Assembly (NCBI GenBank): GCA_017416145.1
Contig: JAFQDD010000008.1
Span: 124,001-188,000 of the forward strand
Direction: 5' to 3'
Source of the DNA: Spirochaetaceae bacterium
GTDB taxonomy: Bacteria > Spirochaetota > Spirochaetia > Treponematales > Treponemataceae
DNA length: 64,000 bases
Positions 24,107 through 32,746 of the stretch are shown here, piece by piece (positions within the stretch are counted from its first letter, which is position 1; each line of letters opens with the position of its first letter). A program made the position numbers and the translations under genes. The notes under the pieces were generated by a model. The model saw only the letters and a program-made list of their open reading frames with translations, ran no database searches and was not told the DNA's origin.

Positions 24107-24520
24107 TTATTGAACTTCTTTTCTAATATTATCTAAAACTGCATTAACAAATTTAAAAGAATCTTCTGAACCAAATTCTTTTACAATATCAATTGCTTCA
24201 TCAATAACAATAGAAGGATGCAAATCTTTTTGAAACATTAGAGGATATGTACTAATTCTCAAAACTGCCAAATCTACTTTATTTAGGCGCTCAAAGTCCC
24301 AATTAATAAGATGCTTTTTAATCATAGAATCAATTTCAGTGATATGTTCGATTGTTCCACTAACAAGCAACTTTGCAAAAGTAAGTCCTTCGATTCCTAA
24401 ATTAGATTTTACTTCATCTGAAACCCAGCTAAATTCCAACACTTCAGATTCTGATATTGAACCAACATCCCAAGAATAAATTCCTTGGAATGCAATAATT
24501 CTACTTTTTCGACGTGCCAC
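24107..24520 (-). CDS. nusB: Transcription antitermination factor NusB
   Basis: RNA-binding factor of the rRNA antitermination complex with NusE. The 137-residue protein starts with ARRKSRIIAFQGIYSWD and carries the typical helices, including DFERLNKVDLAVLRISTYPL and IVIDEAIDIVKEFGSEDSFK, then FVNAVLDNIRKE. Length is standard. The start is GTG at 24520, with GGGGA 6 nt upstream. It lies 12 bp after the SurA-like gene and 3 bp before the TPR lipoprotein gene. Confidence 0.93.
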   Translation of the reverse strand: MARRKSRIIAFQGIYSWDVGSISESEVLEFSWVSDEVKSNLGIEGLTFAKLLVSGTIEHITEIDSMIKKHLINWDFERLNKVDLAVLRISTYPLMFQKDLHPSIVIDEAIDIVKEFGSEDSFKFVNAVLDNIRKEVQ

Positions 24521-24532
24521 AAAAATCCCCTA

Positions 24533-25615
24533 TTACCAATTTTCTAGCAATGAATCAAGAGCTGCTCCAGTTCTAACCATTTGGAAATTAGCAGGTACTC
24601 TTAAAGAATCTGTAACTTCTTGAACAGCTTGTGAAAAATACATTGTTTGTTTTTGAGCTGTTAAGTTCTCACGAATATATTCATAAACAGTTACAACAGA
24701 GTCAGGTTGAATCACATCGCTTAGTGTCAACAATTTTGCTGGTGTAATTCCACGGGAAATAAAGAACTGATAATCTGTTGATGTTTCACTAAGTTCAGAA
24801 AAATCCCCTGTTGACATTTTGAAAAGTTGCAAAAGTTCTGTGTAATCAATTCCTAACTGAGTAGCTGCTGTAGCATTCTTTGAAACGTACATATCTCCAG
24901 CTTGATAAGTTCCTTCTGCCTTTGCACTAGCTTTAAGAGCTTCCATTTTTGCGTCAGTTGCTTTTCCGTTGAATGAATCTAATAATTCTTGAGCTTTTGC
25001 ACTAGCATTTGGTGTTGTTTTTGGCACAATTACCAAGAATAATTTTAGGATATCACTTTGGAAAAATGTACTTTGATTCATATCATAATAATCACGAACT
25101 TCTGCATCTGTGGCAGAGATTTGTGCGATTTCTGATTGTTTTAACATTGCAACATATTGTTGAGCAATATATTGATTTTTCAAGAATGTTTTATATTCAA
25201 CAACTGTCATTGCAAGTTGGCTCTGGAAAAAGTCGTCCAAAGAAAGACCTGTTTGTTCTTTTACGATAGAAGCAAATTGTTGTTCAGTAATTTCTGCTCC
25301 AACTTGGTTTGCTAAAGACTTCAAATATAATTCTTGAGTTTGTGAATCAGTTAGTGAAATCCCTTGTTTTGCTGCTGCTTGAAGAATTAGTTTTTCGTCA
25401 ATTAGAGCGTCTAGAATCTCTTTTTTCTGGTCTAAAGTAAAAGATGTTAAACCTGTTTGTTTTTTGTAAACTTCACATCTTGCCTTTAGCTGTTTCAATG
25501 TAACAGATTCTGTTTTGTTTAACTTAATTGTTGCAAGAGGTTGTAAATCGTTTTGTGCAAACAAAGTACCAAATGCAAGAAATATAGCAAGAATAATTAA
25601 AACCTGTTTTTTCAT
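24533..25615 (-). CDS. SurA/PrsA-like periplasmic chaperone
   Basis: The 360-residue protein has a signal peptide (MKKQVLIILAIFLAFGTLFA) and a SurA-type N-terminal helical domain (LDALIDEKLILQAAAKQGIS, QTQELYLKSL, VVEYKTFLKNQYIAQQYV). A mixed C-terminal part with only weak resemblance to a parvulin PPIase domain follows (ILKLFLVIVPKTTPNASAK). It probably helps outer-membrane protein folding in the periplasm. PPIase activity is doubtful from sequence. GAGGA precedes the ATG. It follows alaS after a strong 11-bp hairpin. Confidence 0.75.
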   Translation of the reverse strand: MKKQVLIILAIFLAFGTLFAQNDLQPLATIKLNKTESVTLKQLKARCEVYKKQTGLTSFTLDQKKEILDALIDEKLILQAAAKQGISLTDSQTQELYLKSLANQVGAEITEQQFASIVKEQTGLSLDDFFQSQLAMTVVEYKTFLKNQYIAQQYVAMLKQSEIAQISATDAEVRDYYDMNQSTFFQSDILKLFLVIVPKTTPNASAKAQELLDSFNGKATDAKMEALKASAKAEGTYQAGDMYVSKNATAATQLGIDYTELLQLFKMSTGDFSELSETSTDYQFFISRGITPAKLLTLSDVIQPDSVVTVYEYIRENLTAQKQTMYFSQAVQEVTDSLRVPANFQMVRTGAALDSLLENW

Positions 25616-25638
25616 AAAAAATATCCTCTTATTTTTTC

Positions 25639-25669
25639 AAGATTGATGTACTAGTTAAACATCAATCTT
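25639..25669 (-). other. Perfect 11-bp hairpin between alaS and the SurA-like gene
   Basis: AAGATTGATGT pairs with ACATCAATCTT around a 9-nt loop. Neither strand has a T tract directly after it, so it resembles an mRNA stability, processing or partial-termination structure more than an intrinsic terminator. Confidence 0.6.
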
Positions 25670-25704
25670 AAAGTTTTGTTACAAGTTTTTTGATTTTTAG
25701 TTGA

Positions 25705-27501
25705 TTATTCGATTACAGCACGAATACGGCGAACACCAGCAGAAGATGACTGCTCTTTTGTAATTTTGAACTTACCAATTTTTCCAGTATTTTCTACGTG
25801 TGGACCACCACAAACTTCTTTGCTGAACCAAGAATCTGGTTTACCGATGGTGTAAACTTTTACTTTTGCATCGTATTTTTCACCAAACAAAGCTCTTGCT
25901 CCACTAGCTTTTGCATCTTCAAGATCCATAACTTCCATTGTAACAGGTAAATCTAAAGCGATTTGTTCGTTTACAATAGCTTCTACTTGAGCAATTTCTT
26001 CTTTTGTCATTGGGCGTTCAAAAGTAAAGTCAAAGCGCATTCTTTCGTTGGTGATATTTGAACCTTTTTGCGCAACTTGATTTCCAAGTACGTTTACAAG
26101 AGCTTGTTGTAAAAGGTGTGTTGCTGTGTGATATGCAGTTGTGATTTCAGATTGTTCTGCAAGTCCACCTTTAGCAGCTCCAGCATCAGCTGATTTTGAA
26201 GCTTCTTGGTGTTTTCTTTCTGCTTCTTTAAATCCTTCTTTATCAACTGTAAAGCCGTTTTCTGCCCCAAGTTCTTCTGTAAGTTCTAGAGGGAAACCGA
26301 ATGTGTCGTACAAACGGAAAGCAACTTTACCACTGATTTCTTTTTTAGGATTTTTCATTAAGTTTGGAAGAAGTTTTTGGAATTCTGCTTCACCTTTTTT
26401 TAGAGTTTGGCGGAATTTTTCTTCTTCTTTTGTTAATTCGTTACAGATTTTGTCTTTGTTGTCGCTTAATTCTGGGTAAGCACAACAGAAATTTTCTACC
26501 ACTGACAAAGCTATTTTTGCAAGGAATGATTCTTCAATTCCAAGTTTCATTCCGTGGCGAACTGCACGACGGATTAAGCGGCGTAAAACATAACCTGCCC
26601 CAACACGGTCTGGTGTAACACCTTTTTGGTCACCAAGGATAAAAACACTTGAACGGCTGTGGTCTGCAATAATGCGAACAGATTTGTCTTTTTCTTCGTC
26701 TGTACCGTATGTGTAGTTTGATAATTTTTCAATTGTATTGATAATTGGCTGGAACACTTCTGTTAGATATACAGAAGTTTTTCCTTGAAGAATACAGTTT
26801 GTTCTTTCAAGTCCCATTCCTGTATCAACGTTTTGTTTTGGAAGTTTTACCAATGTTTTTTCGTCAATGCGGTTGTATTCCATAAATACGTTGTTCCAGA
26901 TTTCCATCCAATTATCGGAATCTGTACCTTTGTTTGAGCCAACTGGTGGTAAACCTTCACCAACCCAGTAAAAGATTTCAGTATCTGGACCACAAGGACC
27001 TGTAGGACCTGCTGCCCACCAGTTGTCGCTAACTGGCATGTATGCGATTTTATCTTCTGGCATTCCGTTTTCTTTCCAGTAAGAAGCTGATTCCTCGTCC
27101 CGAGGAGCGTTTTCATCACCTTCAAAAACTGTTACAGAAAGCATACGTGGGTCTAAGCCTAGCCAGTCTTTGCTTGTTAAAAATTCATAAGAAAATGCAA
27201 TTGATTCTTTTTTGAAGTAGTCTCCTAAAGACCAGTTTCCAAGCATTTCAAAACAAGTTAAGTGGCTTGGATCTCCAACTTCATCAATATCACCTGTTCT
27301 AACACATTTTTGATAGTCTGTTAGACGTGTTCCTGCTGGGTGAGGTTCACCAAGAAGATAAGGAACTAGTGGGTGCATACCAGCTGTTGTAAATAAAACA
27401 GATGGATCATTGTCTGGAATAAGTGATTTTCCAGAAATTTCTACGTGATTTTTGCTTTTAAAAAACTCAATATATTTTGAGCGTAATTCATTTGCTGTCA
27501 T
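25705..27501 (-). CDS. alaS: Alanine--tRNA ligase, short spirochaete form
   Basis: Charges tRNA-Ala. The 598-residue protein contains the class II catalytic core (YIEFFKSKNHVEISGKSLIP, FTTAGMHPLVPYL, GMGLERTNCILQG) and the tRNA-recognition domain. An editing domain follows with HTATH (about residue 465) and CGGPH (about 565). The C-terminal C-Ala oligomerisation domain of most bacterial enzymes (about 875 aa) is missing, as in Borrelia. The ATG at 27501 follows GGAG. A truncated family R2 repeat lies immediately upstream of that site. The pseudouridine synthase gene is the upstream neighbour on the same strand. Confidence 0.96.
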   Translation of the reverse strand: MTANELRSKYIEFFKSKNHVEISGKSLIPDNDPSVLFTTAGMHPLVPYLLGEPHPAGTRLTDYQKCVRTGDIDEVGDPSHLTCFEMLGNWSLGDYFKKESIAFSYEFLTSKDWLGLDPRMLSVTVFEGDENAPRDEESASYWKENGMPEDKIAYMPVSDNWWAAGPTGPCGPDTEIFYWVGEGLPPVGSNKGTDSDNWMEIWNNVFMEYNRIDEKTLVKLPKQNVDTGMGLERTNCILQGKTSVYLTEVFQPIINTIEKLSNYTYGTDEEKDKSVRIIADHSRSSVFILGDQKGVTPDRVGAGYVLRRLIRRAVRHGMKLGIEESFLAKIALSVVENFCCAYPELSDNKDKICNELTKEEEKFRQTLKKGEAEFQKLLPNLMKNPKKEISGKVAFRLYDTFGFPLELTEELGAENGFTVDKEGFKEAERKHQEASKSADAGAAKGGLAEQSEITTAYHTATHLLQQALVNVLGNQVAQKGSNITNERMRFDFTFERPMTKEEIAQVEAIVNEQIALDLPVTMEVMDLEDAKASGARALFGEKYDAKVKVYTIGKPDSWFSKEVCGGPHVENTGKIGKFKITKEQSSSAGVRRIRAVIE

Positions 27502-27510
27502 AATATCTCC

Positions 27511-27572
27511 AAAAAAAGTTAATGAGCCGAGTCAACTTTTTACGCTGTTTCACAACAAGGTGAAAAAAAACT
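27511..27572 (-). repeat. Truncated family R2 repeat upstream of alaS
   Basis: On the minus strand this 62-bp segment matches the 3' half of the units at 12159-12472. TTCAC(C/T)TTGTTG and GAAACAGCG correspond to hairpin 3. AAAAAGTT/AACTTTTT (27541-27534 with 27520-27513) corresponds to the outer stem of hairpin 4. The inner arm is missing: ACTCGG runs directly into CTCAT. As in the other copies it ends with a T run directly before the GGAG of the next gene. Hairpin 3's 5' arm has decayed. Confidence 0.7.
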
Positions 27573-27585
27573 ATCGTGTACTATT

Positions 27586-28314
27586 TTATTTTTTACATAG
27601 AGTTAAGTCAATATCTTGTAGGGATTGTTTTGCTTTTTCTATGTGTTCTGGTAAGGGAATTGTAAAAGTTTTTAGCTGATTTTCAATTGGTAAAGTCAAT
27701 TTTACAGAGGCTAAACAAAGTCGTTTGATTTTTAGCTTTTTTTGGAGGATTTTGTTAAGTTTAAAATCTCCATATTTGTCGTCAGCAAGAATTGGGAAAC
27801 CTGCTTTGCTTAGGTGAATGCGGATTTGGTGCATTCTTCCTGTGCCAAGTTTTAGAGAAAAAAGGGATAAGCTCTTATTTTGTAAGCTCTGAATATCAAT
27901 TTGATTTTGAGATAGTTCTTGATTTTCAAGATTTTCTGGAATTGTAAAAGTTTCTAACACTTTGTATTCTGTGTGGGCACTTTGTTCCCTGCCCTTTTGA
28001 ACAACAGAATCGGTAAAAATCCCAGAGCGTTTTTTTGGAATTCCAGCAGAAATTGCCACATATTCTTTTTGAACATTGTGTTGGTTTATAAGATTTGTCC
28101 ACTTTCCAGCAGCTTTAGAAGATTTTGCCACCACCATAAGCCCAGAAGTTTCTTTATCAAGCCGATGGACGAGAAAAACTTTGTATCCAAGTTGTGTTGG
28201 CAACACTGTATCCACAGAAGAAGAAACTCCTTCTCCCCCTTGAACTGCAAGACCAACTGGCTTATTTATAATCAAAATTTCATCATTTTCGTATATAATT
28301 GGTATAATATTCAT
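27586..28314 (-). CDS. RluA/RluD-family 23S rRNA pseudouridine synthase
   Basis: Isomerises uridine in rRNA or tRNA. The 242-residue protein has the RluA-family catalytic motif HRLDKETSGLMVVAKS with the nucleophilic aspartate, an early IINKPVGLAVQGG and a late LGTGRMHQIRIHLSKAGFPI. There is no N-terminal S4 domain, so the exact RNA target is uncertain. The start at 28314 is chosen because the conserved fold begins there. A TATAAT lies 7 nt upstream and no ribosome binding site is present. Divergent from the gene at 28398. Confidence 0.88.
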   Translation of the reverse strand: MNIIPIIYENDEILIINKPVGLAVQGGEGVSSSVDTVLPTQLGYKVFLVHRLDKETSGLMVVAKSSKAAGKWTNLINQHNVQKEYVAISAGIPKKRSGIFTDSVVQKGREQSAHTEYKVLETFTIPENLENQELSQNQIDIQSLQNKSLSLFSLKLGTGRMHQIRIHLSKAGFPILADDKYGDFKLNKILQKKLKIKRLCLASVKLTLPIENQLKTFTIPLPEHIEKAKQSLQDIDLTLCKK

Positions 28315-28321
28315 CCGATAA

Positions 28322-28350
28322 ATTATAAAATATTGGAAGGGTTTGAGCAA
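28322..28350 (-). promoter_or_regulatory. Promoter of the pseudouridine synthase gene, leaderless type
   Basis: Minus-strand TTGCTC (28350-28345), 17-bp spacer, TATAAT (28327-28322), then 7 nt to the ATG at 28314. Confidence 0.5.
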
Positions 28351-28397
28351 TTCCTTTTTCACGCCAAGAGCATTTCTAGCCTATACAAGAGGTTTTT

Positions 28398-29543
28398 ATG
28401 AAGAAAATTATTTATTGTTTGATATTATTTTTTGTAGGAATTTCTGTTTCTTTTGCAGAAATTCTAAATTCTCCTACTTGGGGATATTCTGTAGATTTGC
28501 CAGAGGAATTTGTTTTGGTAGACAAAAACGGAGCAGATAGTTATATGTTTGAAAATGCCTTTGTTTCTTCTACAGTGATTTTAAAAGCTTACAAAAAGGA
28601 AAAGTTTTCTTCTTCTCTTGAAGCTATGGAAACTGTAATGAAACAACTTGGGGCAGAATTTGAATGTGCAGAAACTGACTGGCGAAACACTGACTGTATA
28701 ATTTCTCAGTTTGCATTTAATCTTGGAGGTGCTTCTAACACAGGTTGGGCGGTTTCTAGTCTTTTGCAAGATTCCAAAGGCTATGTAGTTATGCTTTGCT
28801 ACACCCCAACAGATGTTTTTTATGATTTAGAGCAATTTGTAATTTCTTGTGTAGACAGTCTTTGCATTGATTATGGCTCTTATTACGGTCCTGGACCTTT
28901 AACAAGTTTTGCTTTTCCAAAGGGTGAAGTTCAAAATCATACTGTAGAAATTGCAGGTGAAAAAATTGATTTTCCCCTTAATTCAAATGATATTGAAGCT
29001 GATAGATTTGTGGTTGAACGAGAATATTCTGTTTTGTGTTTGTATCAAGATTCTGAAATGTGGGTAGAAGCTTGGCAGAGATATTACCGACAAGTTTACA
29101 AAAATGCTTATTCTCGGCTCAAGATTGCCGCATTCAACATTTACAATAGATTGATAAAAACCTGCGAGTCAGAAAATCCTGAAATTGAGTTAGCACAAAA
29201 ACTTTTATCTTGGACACAAGGTTTTGATTACGTAAGAGACTTTACATCAACTGATTTTACCCCAATCACTGCAAGTATTACAGGAACTGGCTCTGATTGC
29301 GATAGTCGGGCTATGCTTTTGGCTTGTTTGCTTCATCATATGAATTATGATACTTGCCTTTTTGTTTCCGCAGAATTTAGTCATTCACTTTTTGGAATTG
29401 TTTTGGATAAAGCTGGGGCAAAAATCAATATTGATGGAAGACAGTTTTTACTTGGAGAAACTACTGCCCAAGTGGATATTGGACTTGTTCCTGCAAATAT
29501 GAATCAAACTGATAAATGGATTTTTGTGGAATTAAATAATTAG
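28398..29543 (+). CDS. Secreted transglutaminase-like protein
   Basis: Unknown function. The 381-residue protein has a signal peptide (MKKIIYCLILFFVGISVSFA) and an N-terminal domain resembling lipoprotein-type stress domains (TWGYSVDLPEEFVLVDKNG). Near residue 295 comes GTGSDCDSRAMLLACLLHHM, the cysteine-containing motif of transglutaminase/NlpC-like folds, with a possible histidine in FSHSLFGIVL and an acidic residue in LLGETT. The triad assignment is inference. AGAGG precedes the ATG. It is monocistronic and divergent from the pseudouridine synthase gene. Confidence 0.65.
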   Translation: MKKIIYCLILFFVGISVSFAEILNSPTWGYSVDLPEEFVLVDKNGADSYMFENAFVSSTVILKAYKKEKFSSSLEAMETVMKQLGAEFECAETDWRNTDCIISQFAFNLGGASNTGWAVSSLLQDSKGYVVMLCYTPTDVFYDLEQFVISCVDSLCIDYGSYYGPGPLTSFAFPKGEVQNHTVEIAGEKIDFPLNSNDIEADRFVVEREYSVLCLYQDSEMWVEAWQRYYRQVYKNAYSRLKIAAFNIYNRLIKTCESENPEIELAQKLLSWTQGFDYVRDFTSTDFTPITASITGTGSDCDSRAMLLACLLHHMNYDTCLFVSAEFSHSLFGIVLDKAGAKINIDGRQFLLGETTAQVDIGLVPANMNQTDKWIFVELNN

Positions 29544-29563
29544 AAAGTTTTTCTATAGATTTT

Positions 29564-30118
29564 TTACAGTTTTCGTAGGTGAATGTGAGTAAGTGCTGCG
29601 GCTAGTGCGTCTGCGGCGTGGTCTGGTTTTGGAACGGTTTCTAAACCTAGCAAAAGTTTTACATAGTCTTGAACAAGTTTTTTGTCAGCACTGGCGGTTC
29701 CTGTAACAGACTGTTTTATGGTGTTTGGGGTGTATTCTCCAAGTTGCACACAATTTTGGGTAAGACAAAGGGTAACAACGCCCCGAGCTTCTGCTACATT
29801 CATAGCACTAGAAGCATTTTTAGCAAAATACAAAGTTTCCATTCCAGCTTCATGAGGTCTATATTCTTGAATAACAGCCTGAAGCCGATTGTAAATGGCA
29901 CAAAGTCTTTCGCCATGAGTCATTTCTGGGGTGGTTTCCACCACTCCGTAGTTTACCATTCTGTAGCGATTATTTGAAAAATCCACAACACCCCAACCTG
30001 TAGAAGCCAAGCCTGGGTCAATACCGAGAACACGCAAAACTCTTACGTTAGAAGCATTTAAGCTAGAGGAAAAACTTGTATTACCTGGAAAATGGGAAAA
30101 AACTGTGGAACTTTGCAT
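29564..30118 (-). CDS. ruvC: Crossover junction endodeoxyribonuclease RuvC
   Basis: Holliday junction resolvase. The 184-residue reading has the RuvC signature VLGIDPGLASTGWGVVD with the first catalytic aspartate, then ETLYFAKNASSAMNVAEARG and the C-terminal acidic pair in KPDHAADALAAALTH. The conserved fold begins about 28 residues after the ATG at 30118. Either this organism has an N-terminal extension or translation starts at a downstream TTG. GGGA lies 9-10 nt before the ATG. It follows yebC, a common order, but a terminator lies between them. Confidence 0.9.
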   Translation of the reverse strand: MQSSTVFSHFPGNTSFSSSLNASNVRVLRVLGIDPGLASTGWGVVDFSNNRYRMVNYGVVETTPEMTHGERLCAIYNRLQAVIQEYRPHEAGMETLYFAKNASSAMNVAEARGVVTLCLTQNCVQLGEYTPNTIKQSVTGTASADKKLVQDYVKLLLGLETVPKPDHAADALAAALTHIHLRKL

Positions 30119-30221
30119 AAAATTGTCCCGGATTCGACTTCACTTACCCACCACTTATGGATAACAGTCCACTATTCACTTTGGTGGATATTTGCTTACT
30201 CGATACAAGAAAAGTCAAAAA

Positions 30222-30247
30222 AAAGCCGCTAAAATATAGCGGCTTTT
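30222..30247 (-). terminator. Intrinsic terminator after yebC
   Basis: AAAGCCGCT and AGCGGCTTT form a 9-bp stem with a 7-nt loop, followed by T residues on the minus strand. It lies 25 bp after the yebC stop and separates it from ruvC. The remaining 100 bp before ruvC show only a loose CCACC/GGTGG pairing. Confidence 0.85.
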
Positions 30248-30271
30248 TCATAAAGATTTTTTAGCTAAAAA

Positions 30272-31009
30272 TTAGCCTTCAAATCCTTCTGGGAAATCAG
30301 CGTTTGTATAAACGTTTTGAACGTCATCATCTTCTTCTAGACGGTCAATAAGTTTTTGTACTTTTGCAGCTGAGTCCATATCTAGTTCAGCGTATGTATC
30401 TGGAACCATTGAGATTTCAGCTGATACAGATTCATAGCCTTTTCCGTTAAGAGCTTCTAGAACTGTTTCAAAATCAGCAGGATCTGTTGTTACAGTTACA
30501 ACACCTTCTTCATTAACAATGTCTTCTGCACCTGCTTCTAGAGCTGCATCCATGATTTCATCTTCGTTTACAACTTCTGCATCATATTCGATAACACCTT
30601 TGCGGTTGAACATATAAGCTACAGAACCTGTTGCACCAAGGTTACCACCTGTTTTTGAGAAGATGTTACGTACGTTAGCTGCTGCACGGTTGTTGTTATC
30701 TGTTAGAACTTCAACTAGAACTGCAACACCGTTTGGTCCATAACCTTCGTAAAGTTTTTCTTCGTAAACAGCGTTTCCAAGCTCACCAGTACCTTTTTTG
30801 ATAGCACGTTCGATGTTGTCTTTAGGCATGTTAGAAGCACGTGCCTTAAGAATAGCTGTTCTTAGACGTGGGTTTGAGTTAGGATCACCACCACCCATAC
30901 GAGCTGCAATAGAAATTTCTTTAATAAATTTTGTAAAAAGCTGACCACGTTTTGCGTCAGCAGCACCTTTGGCGTGTTTAATTGTCGCCCATTTACTATG
31001 TCCAGACAT
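30272..31009 (-). CDS. yebC: YebC/PmpR family protein
   Basis: DNA-binding regulator or translation factor that relieves stalling at proline runs, depending on subgroup. The 245-residue protein starts [20 protein letters not shown] and continues [19 protein letters not shown], then [20 protein letters not shown], all family signatures. Full length. AAGGAG precedes the ATG, and a small CGGT/ACCG hairpin with a GAAA loop lies in the leader. The promoter is good (31064-31093). ruvC is downstream behind a terminator. Confidence 0.95.
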   Translation of the reverse strand: MSGHSKWATIKHAKGAADAKRGQLFTKFIKEISIAARMGGGDPNSNPRLRTAILKARASNMPKDNIERAIKKGTGELGNAVYEEKLYEGYGPNGVAVLVEVLTDNNNRAAANVRNIFSKTGGNLGATGSVAYMFNRKGVIEYDAEVVNEDEIMDAALEAGAEDIVNEEGVVTVTTDPADFETVLEALNGKGYESVSAEISMVPDTYAELDMDSAAKVQKLIDRLEEDDDVQNVYTNADFPEGFEG

Positions 31010-31063
31010 CGGAACTCCTTTTATCGGTTTTCACCGTGTTTTAACTAATTAAATGCGTAAAAT

Positions 31064-31093
31064 ACTATAACATAAATAAAAAATCTGTGTCAA
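31064..31093 (-). promoter_or_regulatory. Promoter of yebC
   Basis: Minus-strand TTGACA (31093-31088), 18-bp spacer, TATAGT (31069-31064). Confidence 0.65.
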
Positions 31094-31214
31094 TTAGTGA
31101 TAACAAGGGTTTTCGACATATCCCCACTGAAAATAAAATACAATAGAACCTCATTTATTTTGTAAATTACATTTTCACACATAATCTCAGATATTTATAA
31201 AAAATCTCCACTTA

Positions 31215-31243
31215 TTAACAAAACCCTTTTCCTGTGTTATAAT
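31215..31243 (+). promoter_or_regulatory. Promoter of the dehydratase/aminotransferase/hydroxylase operon
   Basis: TTAACA (31215-31220), 17-bp spacer, TATAAT (31238-31243). A GAGGGGAAAG ribosome binding site lies just before the ATG at 31262. Confidence 0.7.
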
Positions 31244-31261
31244 ATTTATACGAGGGGAAAG

Positions 31262-32746
31262 ATGGCACAACCATTTGAAAAGTTTGTATACATTATTGGA
31301 GCTGGTTTTGCAGGACAAATGCTTGCAAAAGAGCTTAAAGAAAAAAAGATTTTTGGGCAAGTTGCAGCCTTTATTGATGATGACCCAAAGGTTATCGGCA
31401 AAGAAATTGATGAAATACCAGTTTTAGGCCCTATAAATCACTTTGTATCTTTTTTACGCCGCACAGACTACGACGAAGCAATTATCGCCATTCCATCTGC
31501 CCCAACTTCCCGCATAAACGAGATTTACCAAGTTCTAAAAAATTGCGGATTTTCTAGAATCAAGATTTTGCCAACTCTTTCCCAAGTAATCGAAGGAAAC
31601 GCCCACTTAATTCAAGCCCGTGAAATCAATCCCCTAGACATTTTGGGAAGAACTCCTGTAACAATTTCTCTAAAAGAATCTCTTTCATATATCCGTGGAA
31701 AGCGGGTTTTAATAACTGGAGCAGGTGGCTCTATTGGCTCAGAACTTGCTCGGCAGCTTTTATCTGGTGGAGCTGAACGTCTTTACCTTTTTGGCCACGG
31801 AGAAAATTCTATTTACTTAATTGATAAAGAGCTTCGTATCCTACAAAAAGAAGGAGTTGGAGAAAAAGCCACCATTGTTCCAATTATTGGAGAATTAAAA
31901 GACAAAGAATATATGGATTACATCCTTTCAAAGTTAAAATGTGATGTAATTTTTCACTGTGCAGCTTACAAGCACGTTCCCTTGATGGAAGAAAATCCTG
32001 TTGCAGTAATTGAAAACAATGTTTTTGGCACAAAAAATATTTTAGACGCTGCTATCAAGGCAAAAGTTTCTAAATTTGTGCTAATTTCCACAGATAAAGC
32101 TGTAAATCCAGTTTCGATTTACGGTGCTTCCAAAATGATTTCAGAAAAACTGTTACTAGACGCTGCATCAAAAGCAAAAGAGCTGGGGCTAGATTCTGAT
32201 TTTATGTTTGTTCGCTTTGGAAATGTTCTTGGTTCTCGGGGTTCAGTTTTGCCCCTTTTTATGAGCCAGATTCAAACTGGTGGACCTGTTACAGTTACAG
32301 ACAAAAATATGCAGCGATATTTTATGACAATTCCAGAAGCCTGTTCCCTTGTTTTAAAAACTGGTGGCGTTGGCAAAAACGGTTTTTCCTACCTTCTTGA
32401 TATGGGAGAGCCTATAAAAATTTTGGAAATGGCTGAGCAATGTATAAAGTTTTCTGGTCTTGAACCATACAAAGACATTAACATTGTGATAACAGGTCTT
32501 AGAAAAGGGGAACGATTAGACGAACCTCTTTGGTTAGAAGAAGAAAATCCACAACAAACTGAATATCCCAAGATTCTAAAACTTACAACAATTAAAGAAT
32601 CTTTTAAAAACACAACTTTAGACGAGTTGATAAAAGCCTTGTATCCAATTTGTTATTTTGTTTCAGGAAAAGAAAATATCTACAGAAACAAGGAATTATT
32701 AGTTGATATTATAAAAAACGCAATTTACAAAGAGGGAAAAAAATGA
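31262..32746 (+). CDS. Nucleotide-sugar 4,6-dehydratase/epimerase, CapD/FlaA1 family (soluble)
   Basis: Likely converts a UDP-HexNAc to a 4-keto-6-deoxy sugar or epimer for surface polysaccharide. The 494-residue protein has an N-terminal nucleotide-binding domain (FVYIIGAGFAGQMLAKEL) without the membrane helices of WbpM/CapD. A short-chain dehydrogenase domain follows with VLITGAGGSIGSELARQL and STDKAVNPVSIYGASKM. The last motif has YxxxK, where many family members have Met instead of Tyr. First gene of a five-gene operon; the next start overlaps its stop by 4 bases. Confidence 0.88.
   Translation: MAQPFEKFVYIIGAGFAGQMLAKELKEKKIFGQVAAFIDDDPKVIGKEIDEIPVLGPINHFVSFLRRTDYDEAIIAIPSAPTSRINEIYQVLKNCGFSRIKILPTLSQVIEGNAHLIQAREINPLDILGRTPVTISLKESLSYIRGKRVLITGAGGSIGSELARQLLSGGAERLYLFGHGENSIYLIDKELRILQKEGVGEKATIVPIIGELKDKEYMDYILSKLKCDVIFHCAAYKHVPLMEENPVAVIENNVFGTKNILDAAIKAKVSKFVLISTDKAVNPVSIYGASKMISEKLLLDAASKAKELGLDSDFMFVRFGNVLGSRGSVLPLFMSQIQTGGPVTVTDKNMQRYFMTIPEACSLVLKTGGVGKNGFSYLLDMGEPIKILEMAEQCIKFSGLEPYKDINIVITGLRKGERLDEPLWLEEENPQQTEYPKILKLTTIKESFKNTTLDELIKALYPICYFVSGKENIYRNKELLVDIIKNAIYKEGKK

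Noticed and set aside
26141-26479. Antisense ORF over alaS (also 47950-48465 over the Na/Pi gene, 59911-60291 over fumC and 12672-13073 over the SPFH gene)
   Set aside because: Each mirrors the codon bias of a strongly recognised gene on the other strand and has no family signature or start signal.
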